This document shows positions 10,201 to 18,463 of a DNA stretch of 64,000 bases, in pieces. Every line of letters starts with the position of its first letter. Position 1 is the stretch's first letter. Under the pieces are notes generated by a model. It made no database searches. It was not told the origin of the DNA and worked only from the letters and a program-made list of their open reading frames with translations. Origin of the DNA: Blastocatellia bacterium UBA7656. GTDB lineage: Bacteria; Acidobacteriota; Blastocatellia; UBA7656. The position numbers and the translations under genes are program-made. The stretch lies in assembly GCA_002483445.1 (NCBI GenBank), contig DLHY01000101.1, forward strand, positions 33,018 through 97,017, given 5' to 3'.

Positions 10201-10479
10201 CACGACGTAGACATCGAGATTGCCGTCATACTCTGCGGTAAAGGCTACCCATTGCCCGTCGGGAGAAAACTGGGGATCAGTCTCTATGCCTGATCCGGTC
10301 GTAAGCCTTCGCGCTTCGCCTCCTTCGCGAGAGACCGTCCACAGATCGCCCGCGAAAGCGAAGACAATGGAAGCGCGGCTCAGAGTGGGCTTTTGCAAAA
10401 GCAGGGGTTGCGATTGTCCTGAAGTGACAATCGCCGAAGCCAGCAGAAAAGAAACGGCCAGTGTTGCTGATTTGATCAT
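7213..10479 (-). CDS. Secreted Tricorn-type protease (S41)
   Basis: This 1088-residue protein has a signal peptide (residues 1-23, ending SGQS) and two TolB/Tricorn beta-propeller regions with repeated W/FSPDG.W..F motifs (about 30-320 and 330-560). A Lys/Glu-rich linker follows near 560-590. Next come a helical C1 domain around MGHLFVGGGD, a PDZ-like region, and the S41 catalytic domain with nucleophile S973 in NEYAGSGGD and a later conserved ENHGVAPD. Tricorn enzymes trim oligopeptides. The signal peptide places this one outside the cytoplasm. In the archaeal enzyme the C1 motif is Ser-His. Here the serine position looks like glycine (MGH), from memory of the family. It follows the RpiR regulator on the same strand and ends in a strong terminator. 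Confidence 0.92.
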   Translation of the reverse strand: MIKSATLAVSFLLASAIVTSGQSQPLLLQKPTLSRASIVFAFAGDLWTVSREGGEARRLTTGSGIETDPQFSPDGQWVAFTAEYDGNLDVYVVDAAGGVPRRLTYHSDADYAAGWSTDGKRVLFRSTRLSTNPRYSRLFTLPVEGGLPTELPLPMAEEGCFSPDGSRLAYLPIGREPFPGGLDFFQSWKRYRGGMTTAIWIARLEDSAVERIPRENSNDFNAMWVENKIYFLSDRNGPVTLFAYDTTSRKVTQLLRNDGLDFKSASAGPGAIVYEQFGSLNLYDLKSGAAKKLDIKVAGDLASVRPRYEKVASRVAKGALSATGARAVFEARGEVLTVPAEKGNPRNITSTPGIAERDPAWSPDGRWIAYFSDESGEYALHLRDQTGMGEVKKISLGNPPSFFYTPVWSPDSKKIVYTDKRLNLWYIDLDKGAPTKIDTNIYENPYRVFDPVWSPDNRWITYTRQLRNRLCAVFIYSLETAKSVQITDGLSDARFASFDKSGKYIYFTASTDVGPTTGWLDMSSFPHQVTRSVYAVVLRKDLASPLAPESDEEKSQEEKKPETPTAEKKDQTGIDFDNISQRIIALPIPPKNYVGLVAGKAGVIYLLEFPPGAGGQGPPAVTLHKFDLGPRKFETVTGGITGFDISANGEKMLYAQGGRWFIVSTAAPVQPGAGAIKVEEMEIHIDPRAEWRQMYAEAWRIQRDFLYDPGHHGLDLKAAEARYRPFLDSVAHRADLNYLFVEMLGNVVMGHLFVGGGDVTRSKPVRGGLLGADFEIANGRYRFARIYNGENWNPQLRAPLTQPGVNVAAGEYLIAVKGRELRSTDNVYAFFEGTADKDVVIRVGPNADGIASREVTVVPIDSEAGLRNLAWIEGNRRRVDQLSGGRLAYVYLPDTGGAGFTNFNRYYFAQIDKEGAVIDERFNGGGSAADYIIDYMRRPLRNYWATREGEDFTTPIGSIYGPKAMVINEYAGSGGDLMPWLFRQAGIGPLVGKRTWGGLVGIYDYPPLIDGGMVTAPRVAFYSPQGEWEVENHGVAPDVEVEMDPALWRQGRDPQLEKAVEVVLDALKKNPLPKRRRPAYPNYYRNGK

Positions 10480-10500
10480 GTCGATTCTCCTCGGGGAAAC

Positions 10501-10632
10501 AGTTTTCAGTTTTCAGTTTTCAGTTCCTCATCGTTTCCAGTGAGTTGGTCGAACTCGCGAGAAACTCTCAAAAAAAACAGTAGTCAGCAGGCAAAAAAAT
10601 AACCGAAAACTGAAAACTGAAAACTGAAAACT
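10501..10632. repeat. Inverted arrays of a heptanucleotide
   Basis: Three and a half tandem copies of AGTTTTC (10501-10525) face four tandem copies of the complementary GAAAACT (10605-10632), across an 80-base spacer. The arms can pair over 25 bases. The right arm overlaps the stop codon of the RpiR gene and the left arm lies just upstream of the Tricorn gene start region. The structure could attenuate transcription from the regulator into the protease gene, or act as an mRNA stabiliser (inference). Confidence 0.9.
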
Positions 10633-11590
10633 ATTTCTTCGCGCGTCGCCGGGATTGATTCCCCTCCGATTGAGAGCGGGCGCGGCGTTCAGCCTGATAC
10701 CAGCGGCGGCCCGTCTTATACTCCTCTTCCGTGCGACGAAGGAAAGATAGCGAGCGTTTCGGCTCGATGTGGGCGCAGGCGACCAGTATCGCGTTGGTGA
10801 GCGCGACGGGCGCGGCATAAGAACCCGTGACCGAAGGGCTGGCAATGGTTGCGACGAGATATGAATCGCAGTTGAGAGCTATCGGCGTTGTGTCGCTGTC
10901 GGTGATTCCGAATGTCGGCACGTCTCGCTCTTTGGCGCGAAGCACTGATTCAACTGTGTCTCTCAAACACCGACCGAAGCTAATGCCAACGACGAGGTCT
11001 TTGTTCGTCAAAACGTCGATCTTGTGTTGCAGATTTCCCGTGCTGGCCACCGGAGCTTCGGCGTCGAATCCGATGGCCGTCAGGCTGTAGGCGAAAAACC
11101 ATGAAATCGTCGCCGCAAGGTCTGTGCCGACGACGACTATTCGACGCGAGCGGTGAATCCTTCGCGCAAGCTCTATCACGCGAGCAGGGTCGAGAGTCGA
11201 GCGAAGCACATTGAGATTTTCAGCGTCGCGATCAAGGCTGTTACGGATGTGATCGACGGGGCTGAGGCGCTCGCGGGCGGTCGCCCGCATGATCGTGTAA
11301 GGCGTTATTCGGGTGACGAAGTGACGGCGCAGGTCGGCGGCGAAGTCGGCGAATTTCTCGTAGCCCAGAGCCTGAACCGTTCGCACTATGGTCGCCGCAT
11401 CGACGTTATAGCGTCGGGCCAGTTCGCGCGATGAGAGAAAATAACTCTCTTCGGGATTGTCCAGAATATCGCGCATTAGCTGGCGACGCCGATCATTGAG
11501 TTGCGACTGGCATTGTGCGAATCTCACCTCAAGCGAAGTCGGAGACGGGCCATCTTCAGAAGAACCATTCTGCATCGTCTTTCGGGTCAT
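10631..11590 (-). CDS. MurR/RpiR-family regulator with SIS domain
   Basis: This 319-residue protein has an N-terminal HTH_6 domain (about residues 20-100; SSRELARRYNVDAATIVRTV) and a C-terminal SIS sugar-phosphate-binding domain (about 130-280; IVVVGTDLAATISWF and VVGISFGRC). RpiR members sense phosphosugars, including MurNAc-6-phosphate in MurR. That would fit control of cell-wall peptide or muropeptide recycling genes. GAGGAG precedes the ATG very closely, so the start could lie 16 codon-equivalents or fewer away. It sits between the beta-lactamase/VanX gene and the Tricorn gene on one strand, and both are plausible targets (inference). The Arg/Lys-rich tail is unusual. Confidence 0.9.
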   Translation of the reverse strand: MTRKTMQNGSSEDGPSPTSLEVRFAQCQSQLNDRRRQLMRDILDNPEESYFLSSRELARRYNVDAATIVRTVQALGYEKFADFAADLRRHFVTRITPYTIMRATARERLSPVDHIRNSLDRDAENLNVLRSTLDPARVIELARRIHRSRRIVVVGTDLAATISWFFAYSLTAIGFDAEAPVASTGNLQHKIDVLTNKDLVVGISFGRCLRDTVESVLRAKERDVPTFGITDSDTTPIALNCDSYLVATIASPSVTGSYAAPVALTNAILVACAHIEPKRSLSFLRRTEEEYKTGRRWYQAERRARSQSEGNQSRRRAKK

Positions 11591-11624
11591 AACTCCTCTT
11601 TATTCTGCCTTGCACGATTGCGAA

Positions 11625-14015
11625 TCATCGACCGATCCGATCAAACGGCACGTTCCCGATGGGAAACTTTTTCCAGTCCTTATAATCGAAGTGCCACCAC
11701 TCGGCCTCATACACGGTGAACCCTTCCGCTTCCATCGCGCGGCGCAGCAACTCGCGATGCCATCGTTGAAGCGAAGTCCCGCCGGGATAATCGGGATAAG
11801 AACGATCTGTCGTCTCGTCATAAGTGCCGACCATCTCGACCGCTTTTCCGGTTTTCAAATCATACAGTGTCAGATCGACTGCCGCGCCGCGATTGTGACG
11901 CGACCCCTGCGCGGGATTGGCCACAAAAATTTTCTTGTCGTCGGGCGTCGCATCCCAGAAAACTTTCGTCACATACCACGGGCGATAGCCATCGTGAATC
12001 ATCAGCCCGTAGCCCATCTCTTTTAACTTTCGGTGAGCGCGCGCAAGAGCTTCCGCAGCGGGCCTTTGCAAAAACGAGCGAGGCTCGCGGTAAAAAACAG
12101 TTCCCAAAAAATTATTCGTCGTCGCGTACCTCACGTCCAACTTGATCGTCGGATCAAGACTGGTAAGCTCGACGAGATCCGATGCGAGAAAATCTCCCGC
12201 CTCTTTCGGCGGCGTGGCTTTGAGCGCTTCGCTCATAAGTGAAGCGACCGGTTTGAGAGGCTTGACTCTCAGTTGCGCCGCGCCTTCTTCAGGGCCGACG
12301 TTGCGACGGCGGAATAAAACGCCAGCCGCTTCGACTGAAACGGCGCGACCGCGGGAGTCGCGACGAAAGACCAGCTTTTCGCCGTGATAGAGTCCGCGAT
12401 TTGGAAACTTGAACGTGTCGCGGGAAACTTCTTCGAGCGGATCGAATTCGAACCATTCGATCAGCGCCCACAGCCGTCCGTCTTTTTCGAATATATAAAG
12501 GATGTTGTGATCCCATCCGTATTCGCCGATCAGCCCCGCCCACCTGTCGGGCGCGGGCGCGGGCTTATCAACAGGGACGCGATTGAAAGTTTCTCCCTCG
12601 ACCATCATCGAGTTATCGCCCGCAATGATCCGCGTCCCGTAAGATTGCCGGTCATCGACTATCAGCGCGCTAGCAAGAGAGCGAAGCCTCACAATCTCGC
12701 CTGCGCGCGAGTCCATCATCATCAGCCCGCCGTTGCGCTCGGTCAGTTCTATCGCGGCATCGCTTTTCACATAACGGCCTTCCACTCGACGAACGGTATC
12801 CGCATCGATGGGAGAGGTGATTTCAGGCTGCGGTATCGGCTTTCGGTCGCGGACGGCGAGCATAGCCGAGAGCGCGAAGCGGGCTATGCGATCGGTCACG
12901 GAGTTGACTGAATCTTTCGTCGCAACGACTGCAACCCCAAGCCCGTCATCGATGAGGCCGGCAAGCGTGGTTGCAAAACCATAGATCGCGCCGCCGTGAC
13001 CTATCAATCGACGGCCTTCGAAATCAGAGATGCGAAAGCCTATGCCGTAGCCGGTCTTCTGGCCTGCGGGCGCGAACTGAGGCGTGAGCATCTGATCGAG
13101 CGTTGCGGGCTTTATCACGCCGCGGCCCCCGTCAAACAATGCGCTGAGGAAAAAACCGAGATCGGTTATCGTCGCATACATGCTTCCGGCAGGACTCATG
13201 CCAAGTTCGAACCGGGGCGCTTCGAACACGCGACCGTCTACTGTCCACATATAAGCTTTGGCGAGATTATTCTGGATTTCCGTCGTCGGCTCGAAGCTGC
13301 TGTTAGCGAGGCCGAGCGGCTCCAGCACAGCGCGTTTCAGGTATCGGGCGAACGGCTGGCGATTCATTTTTTCAAGCGCGTAGCCGACCGTAGCTATTGC
13401 GGCGTTCGAATACTTCGTCCGCGTTTCAGGCGCGTAGACGAGCGACGTGGAGTTGAGGCTTGCGATTGTGCGAGCGAGTGATGTGTTGGTCGGGTCGAAG
13501 TAATGGCCTGTGGGCGGCTCTCGCACAAGCCCTGAGCGATGCGACATAAGTTGCCGAAGCGTGATCGCTTTGCCGAACTCATTGCGCGGATGGAACTCAG
13601 GAATATATTTTTGGACAGGCACATCAAGATCGATCTGGCCGCGCTCGACCATCTGCATGATGCCGATATCGGTGAAGAGCTTCGAGACGGAGCCGATGCG
13701 ATAAACAGTCCCTATGTGGGCGGGAATTTTTTTATCCGGGTCGGCCCATCCAATTCCTTTGGCCCAGAGTATGCGGTCATCATCGACGAGGACGATTGAC
13801 ACGGCGGGAATCTCTTTGTCAGCCATCTCATGCTGGATGAATTTCTCTATCGCTTCGATTGCCGCCGCCGAGCCTGCGCGTCCTGTGGGGGGGGCGCTCT
13901 GCTGCGCCTGCCCGGAGACGGAAACCTGCGCGCTCAGGAGAGACACGATCAAAAGCAAAATCATCGCCCGCGCGATAATTTTGCCTCGAAAAATTCCAAC
14001 CTTTTTCATAAGCAT
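11625..14015 (-). CDS. Serine beta-lactamase-like / VanX D,D-dipeptidase fusion
   Basis: This 796-residue exported protein has a signal segment at about residues 10-36. Residues 50-390 form a class C beta-lactamase/DD-peptidase-like domain with SxxK (S109-V-S-K112), a YSN motif in RTKYSNAAIA, and HGG near 340. A linker beta domain spans about 400-590. Residues 605-796 form an M15D VanX-type D-Ala-D-Ala dipeptidase with the zinc motif SRHNRGAAVD and the catalytic EAEWWH. The two halves would act in sequence on cell-wall D-Ala-D-Ala: the first cleaves D-amino ester or peptide bonds, the second splits the released dipeptide. All catalytic residues are visible in both halves. The RpiR regulator gene begins 35 bases downstream. 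A resistance role is possible, but a nutritional one fits the neighbours better. Confidence 0.92.
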   Translation of the reverse strand: MLMKKVGIFRGKIIARAMILLLIVSLLSAQVSVSGQAQQSAPPTGRAGSAAAIEAIEKFIQHEMADKEIPAVSIVLVDDDRILWAKGIGWADPDKKIPAHIGTVYRIGSVSKLFTDIGIMQMVERGQIDLDVPVQKYIPEFHPRNEFGKAITLRQLMSHRSGLVREPPTGHYFDPTNTSLARTIASLNSTSLVYAPETRTKYSNAAIATVGYALEKMNRQPFARYLKRAVLEPLGLANSSFEPTTEIQNNLAKAYMWTVDGRVFEAPRFELGMSPAGSMYATITDLGFFLSALFDGGRGVIKPATLDQMLTPQFAPAGQKTGYGIGFRISDFEGRRLIGHGGAIYGFATTLAGLIDDGLGVAVVATKDSVNSVTDRIARFALSAMLAVRDRKPIPQPEITSPIDADTVRRVEGRYVKSDAAIELTERNGGLMMMDSRAGEIVRLRSLASALIVDDRQSYGTRIIAGDNSMMVEGETFNRVPVDKPAPAPDRWAGLIGEYGWDHNILYIFEKDGRLWALIEWFEFDPLEEVSRDTFKFPNRGLYHGEKLVFRRDSRGRAVSVEAAGVLFRRRNVGPEEGAAQLRVKPLKPVASLMSEALKATPPKEAGDFLASDLVELTSLDPTIKLDVRYATTNNFLGTVFYREPRSFLQRPAAEALARAHRKLKEMGYGLMIHDGYRPWYVTKVFWDATPDDKKIFVANPAQGSRHNRGAAVDLTLYDLKTGKAVEMVGTYDETTDRSYPDYPGGTSLQRWHRELLRRAMEAEGFTVYEAEWWHFDYKDWKKFPIGNVPFDRIGR

Positions 14016-14106
14016 CAGCTTTCTCTGTCGCTTTCAACGCTTCTCGCGAGTCGGCGCTAACATATCACATCGTTTAACGAAGACGCAACGCCTGTTGCCT
14101 TCGTGC

Positions 14107-14135
14107 TTGACATGGTGCAACAACTGGTGTATATA
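14107..14135 (+). promoter_or_regulatory. Near-consensus sigma70 promoter
   Basis: TTGACA (14107-14112), a 17-base spacer and TATATA (14130-14135) form a near-perfect housekeeping promoter. The downstream ATG lies at 14150, only about 14 bases past the -10 element. The transcript should therefore have a very short leader with no Shine-Dalgarno sequence. Confidence 0.8.
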
Positions 14136-14149
14136 CCCGGCACACCGAT

Positions 14150-15001
14150 ATGCCTGAAGCGACAGAAAAAGAAATACTCATACGCGACATAGAAGATGTC
14201 CGTGAGATGCGCATGATCGAAGGGCTTGAAAAAGAGGTCTGGGGCGTGGAAGACCTCGACGTTGTGCCGGTCACTCAGCTTGTCGCGGCCCGACACGCGG
14301 GCGGGATTCTGATAGGCGCTTTCGACCGGGGCGATATGATCGGATTCGCCTACGGGTTTCCGGGCTACGAAGGCGGACACGTGACTATTCATTCGCACAT
14401 GCTGGCAGTCAAATCCGCTTATCGCAACCACAATCTCGGATACAGGCTCAAACTCGCCCAACGCGACCGCGCTCTCTCGCACGGCATCACGCGCATGACG
14501 TGGACTTTCGATCCGCTGCAATCCTTAAACGCCCATTTCAACTTCGCAAAGCTCGGCGTCGTGAGCGGCGACTACAAGCTGGATTTCTACGGCGAGAGCA
14601 CCAGCTTTCTGCATCGCACCGGAACCGACCGCTTGTGGGTCACGTGGCTGCTCGAAAGCGAGAGAGTCCGCACCCGCCTTGCGCGCCAAGAGCCGACTGT
14701 CGATTTTGAATCGGCGGCCACGCTCATTCGCGTCGATTCGGATGATTCGCCGCGCAGTAACGATTCAATCGAAGCCTTTACGGGCGAGCGAGCGCTGATA
14801 GAGATACCCGCCAACATAGTCGATATCGAACATAGCGACGGTGAGGTTGCCGCGCTCTGGCGCGAGGCGACTCGCCGTGCGTTCACTTGGGCGATGGACG
14901 CAGGGTTTCTGGTCGAGGATTTCATTCGCTGCAATCGCAATGGAAAACCATTCGGAGCTTACGTTCTCCGCCGCGGAAAGAAGATCGAGGATTTCGTGTG
15001 A
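14150..15001 (+). CDS. GNAT acyltransferase, COG3375 type
   Basis: This 283-residue protein matches the large COG3375 subgroup of GNAT enzymes. The acyl-CoA-binding region is HSHMLAVKSAYRNHNLGYRLK (about 83-103), followed by the characteristic MTWTFDPLQSLNAHFNFAKLG and DRLWVTWLL. Some members of this group N-succinylate D-amino acids in D-to-L conversion pathways, which would suit the neighbouring D-peptide enzymes, but the substrate is inferred. Its promoter lies almost on the start codon and there is no ribosome site, so it is likely read from a near-leaderless mRNA. The membrane dipeptidase gene starts 15 bases downstream. The two probably form an operon. Confidence 0.88.
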   Translation: MPEATEKEILIRDIEDVREMRMIEGLEKEVWGVEDLDVVPVTQLVAARHAGGILIGAFDRGDMIGFAYGFPGYEGGHVTIHSHMLAVKSAYRNHNLGYRLKLAQRDRALSHGITRMTWTFDPLQSLNAHFNFAKLGVVSGDYKLDFYGESTSFLHRTGTDRLWVTWLLESERVRTRLARQEPTVDFESAATLIRVDSDDSPRSNDSIEAFTGERALIEIPANIVDIEHSDGEVAALWREATRRAFTWAMDAGFLVEDFIRCNRNGKPFGAYVLRRGKKIEDFV

Positions 15002-15016
15002 GGAGCGATCAAAATC

Positions 15017-16180
15017 ATGTCAGATACTCGAAAACGAAAGGTGACGCGCCGTGAAGTTTTGCAGGCGGGCGCGGCTCTCGTGGCTGCGCCGATGATCAAC
15101 CGCGGGCGCTTTCGGTTGTTCGCAAATTCTACGACGGAGTATTCGGCGCGGGCCATCGAACTGATGAAACGGGCGACCGTCATCGATATGTTGAGCTTGC
15201 TGACGCTCAACTTCTCGAAGCAGGACAGGTGGTTCACAAATCCCGACACTTTCGCCGCAGCCGATCTTGAGCCGTTCAAGCAGTCCGGCATCAACATCTT
15301 TCATATCGCCGTGGGACTGGGCGGCGCGGACGCTTTTATGTCCGCGCTCAGATTCATCTCGTCGTGGAATTCATTTCTTGCCAATCACGACCGTTATTTT
15401 ATGCGAGTAGACAGCGCGGACGATCTTGAGAGGGTCAAGGCTTCGGGCAAGGTGGGCGTGCTGCTCGGCATTCAGAACTCGGAACATTTCCGCACGCCGC
15501 AGGATGTCAATTTCTTTCACAGCCTCGGCCAGAGGGTTTCTCAACTCACTTACAACTCGCGCAACATGATCGGCAACGGCTCGACCGAACGCCGTGACGA
15601 CGGCATAAGCGATTTCGGCGTGGCGATGATCGAGCGGATGAATCGCGTAGGGATGGCCGTAGATGTTTCGCACTGCGGCGACCGAACGACGATGGACGCT
15701 TTCGAGATTTCCAAAAAGTCGGCGCTGATAACTCATTCAAACTGTCGCGCGCTCGCGCCCGGACATCCCCGTTGCAAGACGGATGAAGCCATAAAGAAGA
15801 TGGCCGCGCAGGGCGGAGTGATGGGCATAACCGGCGTGCGAATGTTCGTCAAAAACGATGAGCCTACGACTATCGAAGACGCGCTCAATCATTTCGAGCA
15901 TGTGGCGAAACTCGTCGGTGTCGAACACGTCGGCGTAGGCAGCGACATCGATCTGGATGGCTATGACGATATGCCGCCGGAACTCAATCGTCAGTTGCGG
16001 GCGGGCTACAAGGGCAGCTACGGATTTCGGGAAAAGATCGATATCGAAGGATTGGATCACCCCAGGCGGATGTTCGATCTGACGGAAGGCCTGATCCGCC
16101 GCCGCTATAGCGACCGCGATATAGAAGGAATTCTCGGCGGCAACTTCAAGCGCGCGCTTGCGGGGATATGGACAGTGTGA
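15017..16180 (+). CDS. Tat-exported membrane dipeptidase (M19)
   Basis: This 387-residue protein starts with a twin-arginine-like signal (VTRREVLQAGAALVAAP). It continues as a renal-dipeptidase (M19) TIM barrel: VIDMLSLLT at the N-terminal metal strand, GVLLGIQNSEH, VDVSHCGDRT, ALITHSNCRA and VGVGSDIDLDG. M19 enzymes are dizinc dipeptidases that accept a C-terminal D-residue (L-D dipeptides) and often beta-lactams. The export signal places it in the periplasm. The first metal motif is D-x-L rather than the commoner H-x-D, so the metal site may differ. GGAG lies about 12 bases before the ATG. It is probably cotranscribed with the GNAT gene. Confidence 0.9.
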   Translation: MSDTRKRKVTRREVLQAGAALVAAPMINRGRFRLFANSTTEYSARAIELMKRATVIDMLSLLTLNFSKQDRWFTNPDTFAAADLEPFKQSGINIFHIAVGLGGADAFMSALRFISSWNSFLANHDRYFMRVDSADDLERVKASGKVGVLLGIQNSEHFRTPQDVNFFHSLGQRVSQLTYNSRNMIGNGSTERRDDGISDFGVAMIERMNRVGMAVDVSHCGDRTTMDAFEISKKSALITHSNCRALAPGHPRCKTDEAIKKMAAQGGVMGITGVRMFVKNDEPTTIEDALNHFEHVAKLVGVEHVGVGSDIDLDGYDDMPPELNRQLRAGYKGSYGFREKIDIEGLDHPRRMFDLTEGLIRRRYSDRDIEGILGGNFKRALAGIWTV

Positions 16181-16262
16181 CGAGAGCGGCGAGCCAATCT
16201 TAAATTTCATCTCCGGCCATAGCGATCACAGCCGGTCGATCATACAGCCGGACTCATAAAAG

Positions 16263-16284
16263 GTTCCCGGACTGAACCGGGAAC
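16263..16284 (+). other. Stem-loop between dipeptidase and S9 peptidase genes
   Basis: A perfect 8-bp G/C-rich stem pairs 16263-16270 with 16277-16284 around a 6-base loop. No T-run follows. It may weaken read-through or stabilise the mRNA of the downstream peptidase, whose start lies 26 bases on. Confidence 0.55.
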
Positions 16285-16309
16285 AGCATTCCTTAAATAG
16301 AGAGGCAAG

Positions 16310-18322
16310 ATGAAAAAGTTCATTCAAAAATCTCTGCTGCTATCACTGGCGGCACTCCTGCTCGCGCAAATCGCCCTCGCGCAGAAAAAGCGCGCCGCTA
16401 CGGTTGATGACATCATGAAGATCAAAAGCATCTTCGAGACTCAGATTTCCCCGGACGGCTCTCAAATCCTCTACGTGGTGAGCGAACCCAATCTGGCCGC
16501 AAGTCTCTACAACACGGATGTATGGCTGGTCAATTCCAAGGGCGGTCCGGCGGTAAAACTCACGAACGGATCGGGGATGCGGGATGACACGCCGCGTTGG
16601 TCGCCCGATGGCAAAAAGATAGCTTTCCTTTCGGATCGCGAGGGCGGCAAACCGCAGGTCTGGTTGATTCGTCCAGCGGGCGGCGAAGCTGCGCGCCTCA
16701 CCGACGCCAAATCCGGCGTGCAATTGTTTGAGTGGTCGGCGGATGGAAACAGAATCGCCTATCTGTCTTCAGACCCGCCGACGGATGAAGAAGAGAAAAA
16801 GCAAAAAGAGCGCGATGACACAAAGCTCATCGACCAGAAATTCAAGATGACGCATGTCTATGTCATCAACCTTGACGACAAAGAAACGAAGCAGATCACC
16901 AGAGGCGATTTCCATGTGAGCAGCCTTTCGTGGTCGCCCGATGGCAGGCATATAGTCTTCGCGCATCAGCCGACGCCGAAAGTGCCGGACGCATACAAAA
17001 GCGATCTCTCCGTCGTATCTGTTGAAGACGGAAAGATCAGAAAACTGGTCGAACGCGATGGATCGGACAGTTCGCCTCAGTGGTCGCCCGATGGATCGAG
17101 CATCGCTTTCGCGTCCAATGATGGAAGGCTTGATTGGATTGCCAACACATATCTTTGTGTCGTAGCAGCTTCGGGCGGCGCGGCGCGCAACGTCAGCAGG
17201 AATTTCGATGAAAACCCAGCCGCTTTCAAATGGTCGTCAGACAGCAGGACGATCTTCTTTTCAGCCGTTCAGAAAGTCGCCGCCCATATCTTTTCCATCG
17301 CAGTTGATACAAACGAAGTGAAAGCCATCACCAGAGGCGAGAGCGTCTATGGCGGATTCAGCCTTGCGAAAGATTCCTCTCGACTGGCATTTCTGGCGCA
17401 AACGCCTGAGATGCCCAATGAGGTTTACCTTTCTTCGGTTGCGAGTTTCAACCCGGTCAAACTGACGACGACGAATCCGCAACTAGCAGAACTCGCGCTC
17501 GGTCAGGTTGAAGTGATTCGATGGAAAAGCAAAGACGGGATGGAAATCGAGGGGCTGCTGACAAAACCCGTCGGCTACGAGGCAGGCAAAAAATATCCGC
17601 TTCTGACTTATGTTCACGGCGGCCCGCCGGGGGTTTTCACTCTATCCTTCACTCCGCAACTCGGTTCGGCCCCCATTCCGCTGCAAGCCGAACCTTATCC
17701 GCTGCAGGCGATGGCGGGACAGGGTTATGCGATCCTCTGCGCGAATCCGCGAGGCAGCGGCGGATATGGCGAGAAGTTTCGGCAGGCCAATGTCAAAGAC
17801 TGGGGCTTTGGCGATTACAACGACATTATGTCGGGCATTGATTATCTGATTGAGCGCGGCATCGCTGACCCGGACAAACTTGGCATCATGGGATGGAGTT
17901 ACGGCGGCTATATGACTTCGTGGACGATCACGCAGACTGCGCGCTTCAAGGCGGCATCGGTGGGCGCGGGCGTGACGAATCTCTACAGCATGTATGGCAC
18001 GACCGACATCCCTGAATTTTTGGACAGATACTTTGCGGCCAAACCCTGGAACGATATCGCCACTTATCAGAAACACTCGGCCATGTTTCATGCGAAAAAC
18101 ATCAGGACGCCGACGCTGATTCAGCATGGCGAGGCGGATGACCGGGTGCCGCTGTCACAGGGACGGGAACTTTATATCGCCATCAGGATGAGCAACATAC
18201 CTGTCGAGTTTGCGGTCTATCCGCGACAGGGTCATTTAATCATGGAGCCAAAACTTCAATACGATATGTTGAGTCGGAATTTGAACTGGTTCAATCGCTG
18301 GCTCAAAGGGACGGCTCCTTAA
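16310..18322 (+). CDS. S9 family prolyl-oligopeptidase-like peptidase
   Basis: This 670-residue exported protein has a signal peptide (1-24) and a TolB-like beta-propeller (about 40-390) with repeated WSPDG motifs. The alpha/beta-hydrolase domain (about 400-670) has the triad S530 in GWSYGGY, D610 in GEADDRVP and H642 in RQGH. This is the acylaminoacyl-peptidase/dipeptidyl-aminopeptidase branch of S9, which cleaves short peptides. AGAGG precedes the start by a few bases. It lies between the dipeptidase and the TonB receptor and fits a periplasmic peptide-degradation chain. The protein looks complete. Confidence 0.94.
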   Translation: MKKFIQKSLLLSLAALLLAQIALAQKKRAATVDDIMKIKSIFETQISPDGSQILYVVSEPNLAASLYNTDVWLVNSKGGPAVKLTNGSGMRDDTPRWSPDGKKIAFLSDREGGKPQVWLIRPAGGEAARLTDAKSGVQLFEWSADGNRIAYLSSDPPTDEEEKKQKERDDTKLIDQKFKMTHVYVINLDDKETKQITRGDFHVSSLSWSPDGRHIVFAHQPTPKVPDAYKSDLSVVSVEDGKIRKLVERDGSDSSPQWSPDGSSIAFASNDGRLDWIANTYLCVVAASGGAARNVSRNFDENPAAFKWSSDSRTIFFSAVQKVAAHIFSIAVDTNEVKAITRGESVYGGFSLAKDSSRLAFLAQTPEMPNEVYLSSVASFNPVKLTTTNPQLAELALGQVEVIRWKSKDGMEIEGLLTKPVGYEAGKKYPLLTYVHGGPPGVFTLSFTPQLGSAPIPLQAEPYPLQAMAGQGYAILCANPRGSGGYGEKFRQANVKDWGFGDYNDIMSGIDYLIERGIADPDKLGIMGWSYGGYMTSWTITQTARFKAASVGAGVTNLYSMYGTTDIPEFLDRYFAAKPWNDIATYQKHSAMFHAKNIRTPTLIQHGEADDRVPLSQGRELYIAIRMSNIPVEFAVYPRQGHLIMEPKLQYDMLSRNLNWFNRWLKGTAP

Positions 18323-18463
18323 TCAGGGTGTGTCAATTCGCTGTTGCCCGATATGCATGTTTGTGAATACACAAAGGCGCACCGAGGACACGAAGTACGG
18401 TCAAGGATGCTTTGTGCATCTTAATGCGACTTTTCGGATGAACACCACAATAAGGAGGGTGAT

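Noticed and set aside
10501..10632. Repeated short motif considered as CRISPR-like
   Set aside because: Units are 7 bases without spacers, and the two arrays are inverted relative to each other.
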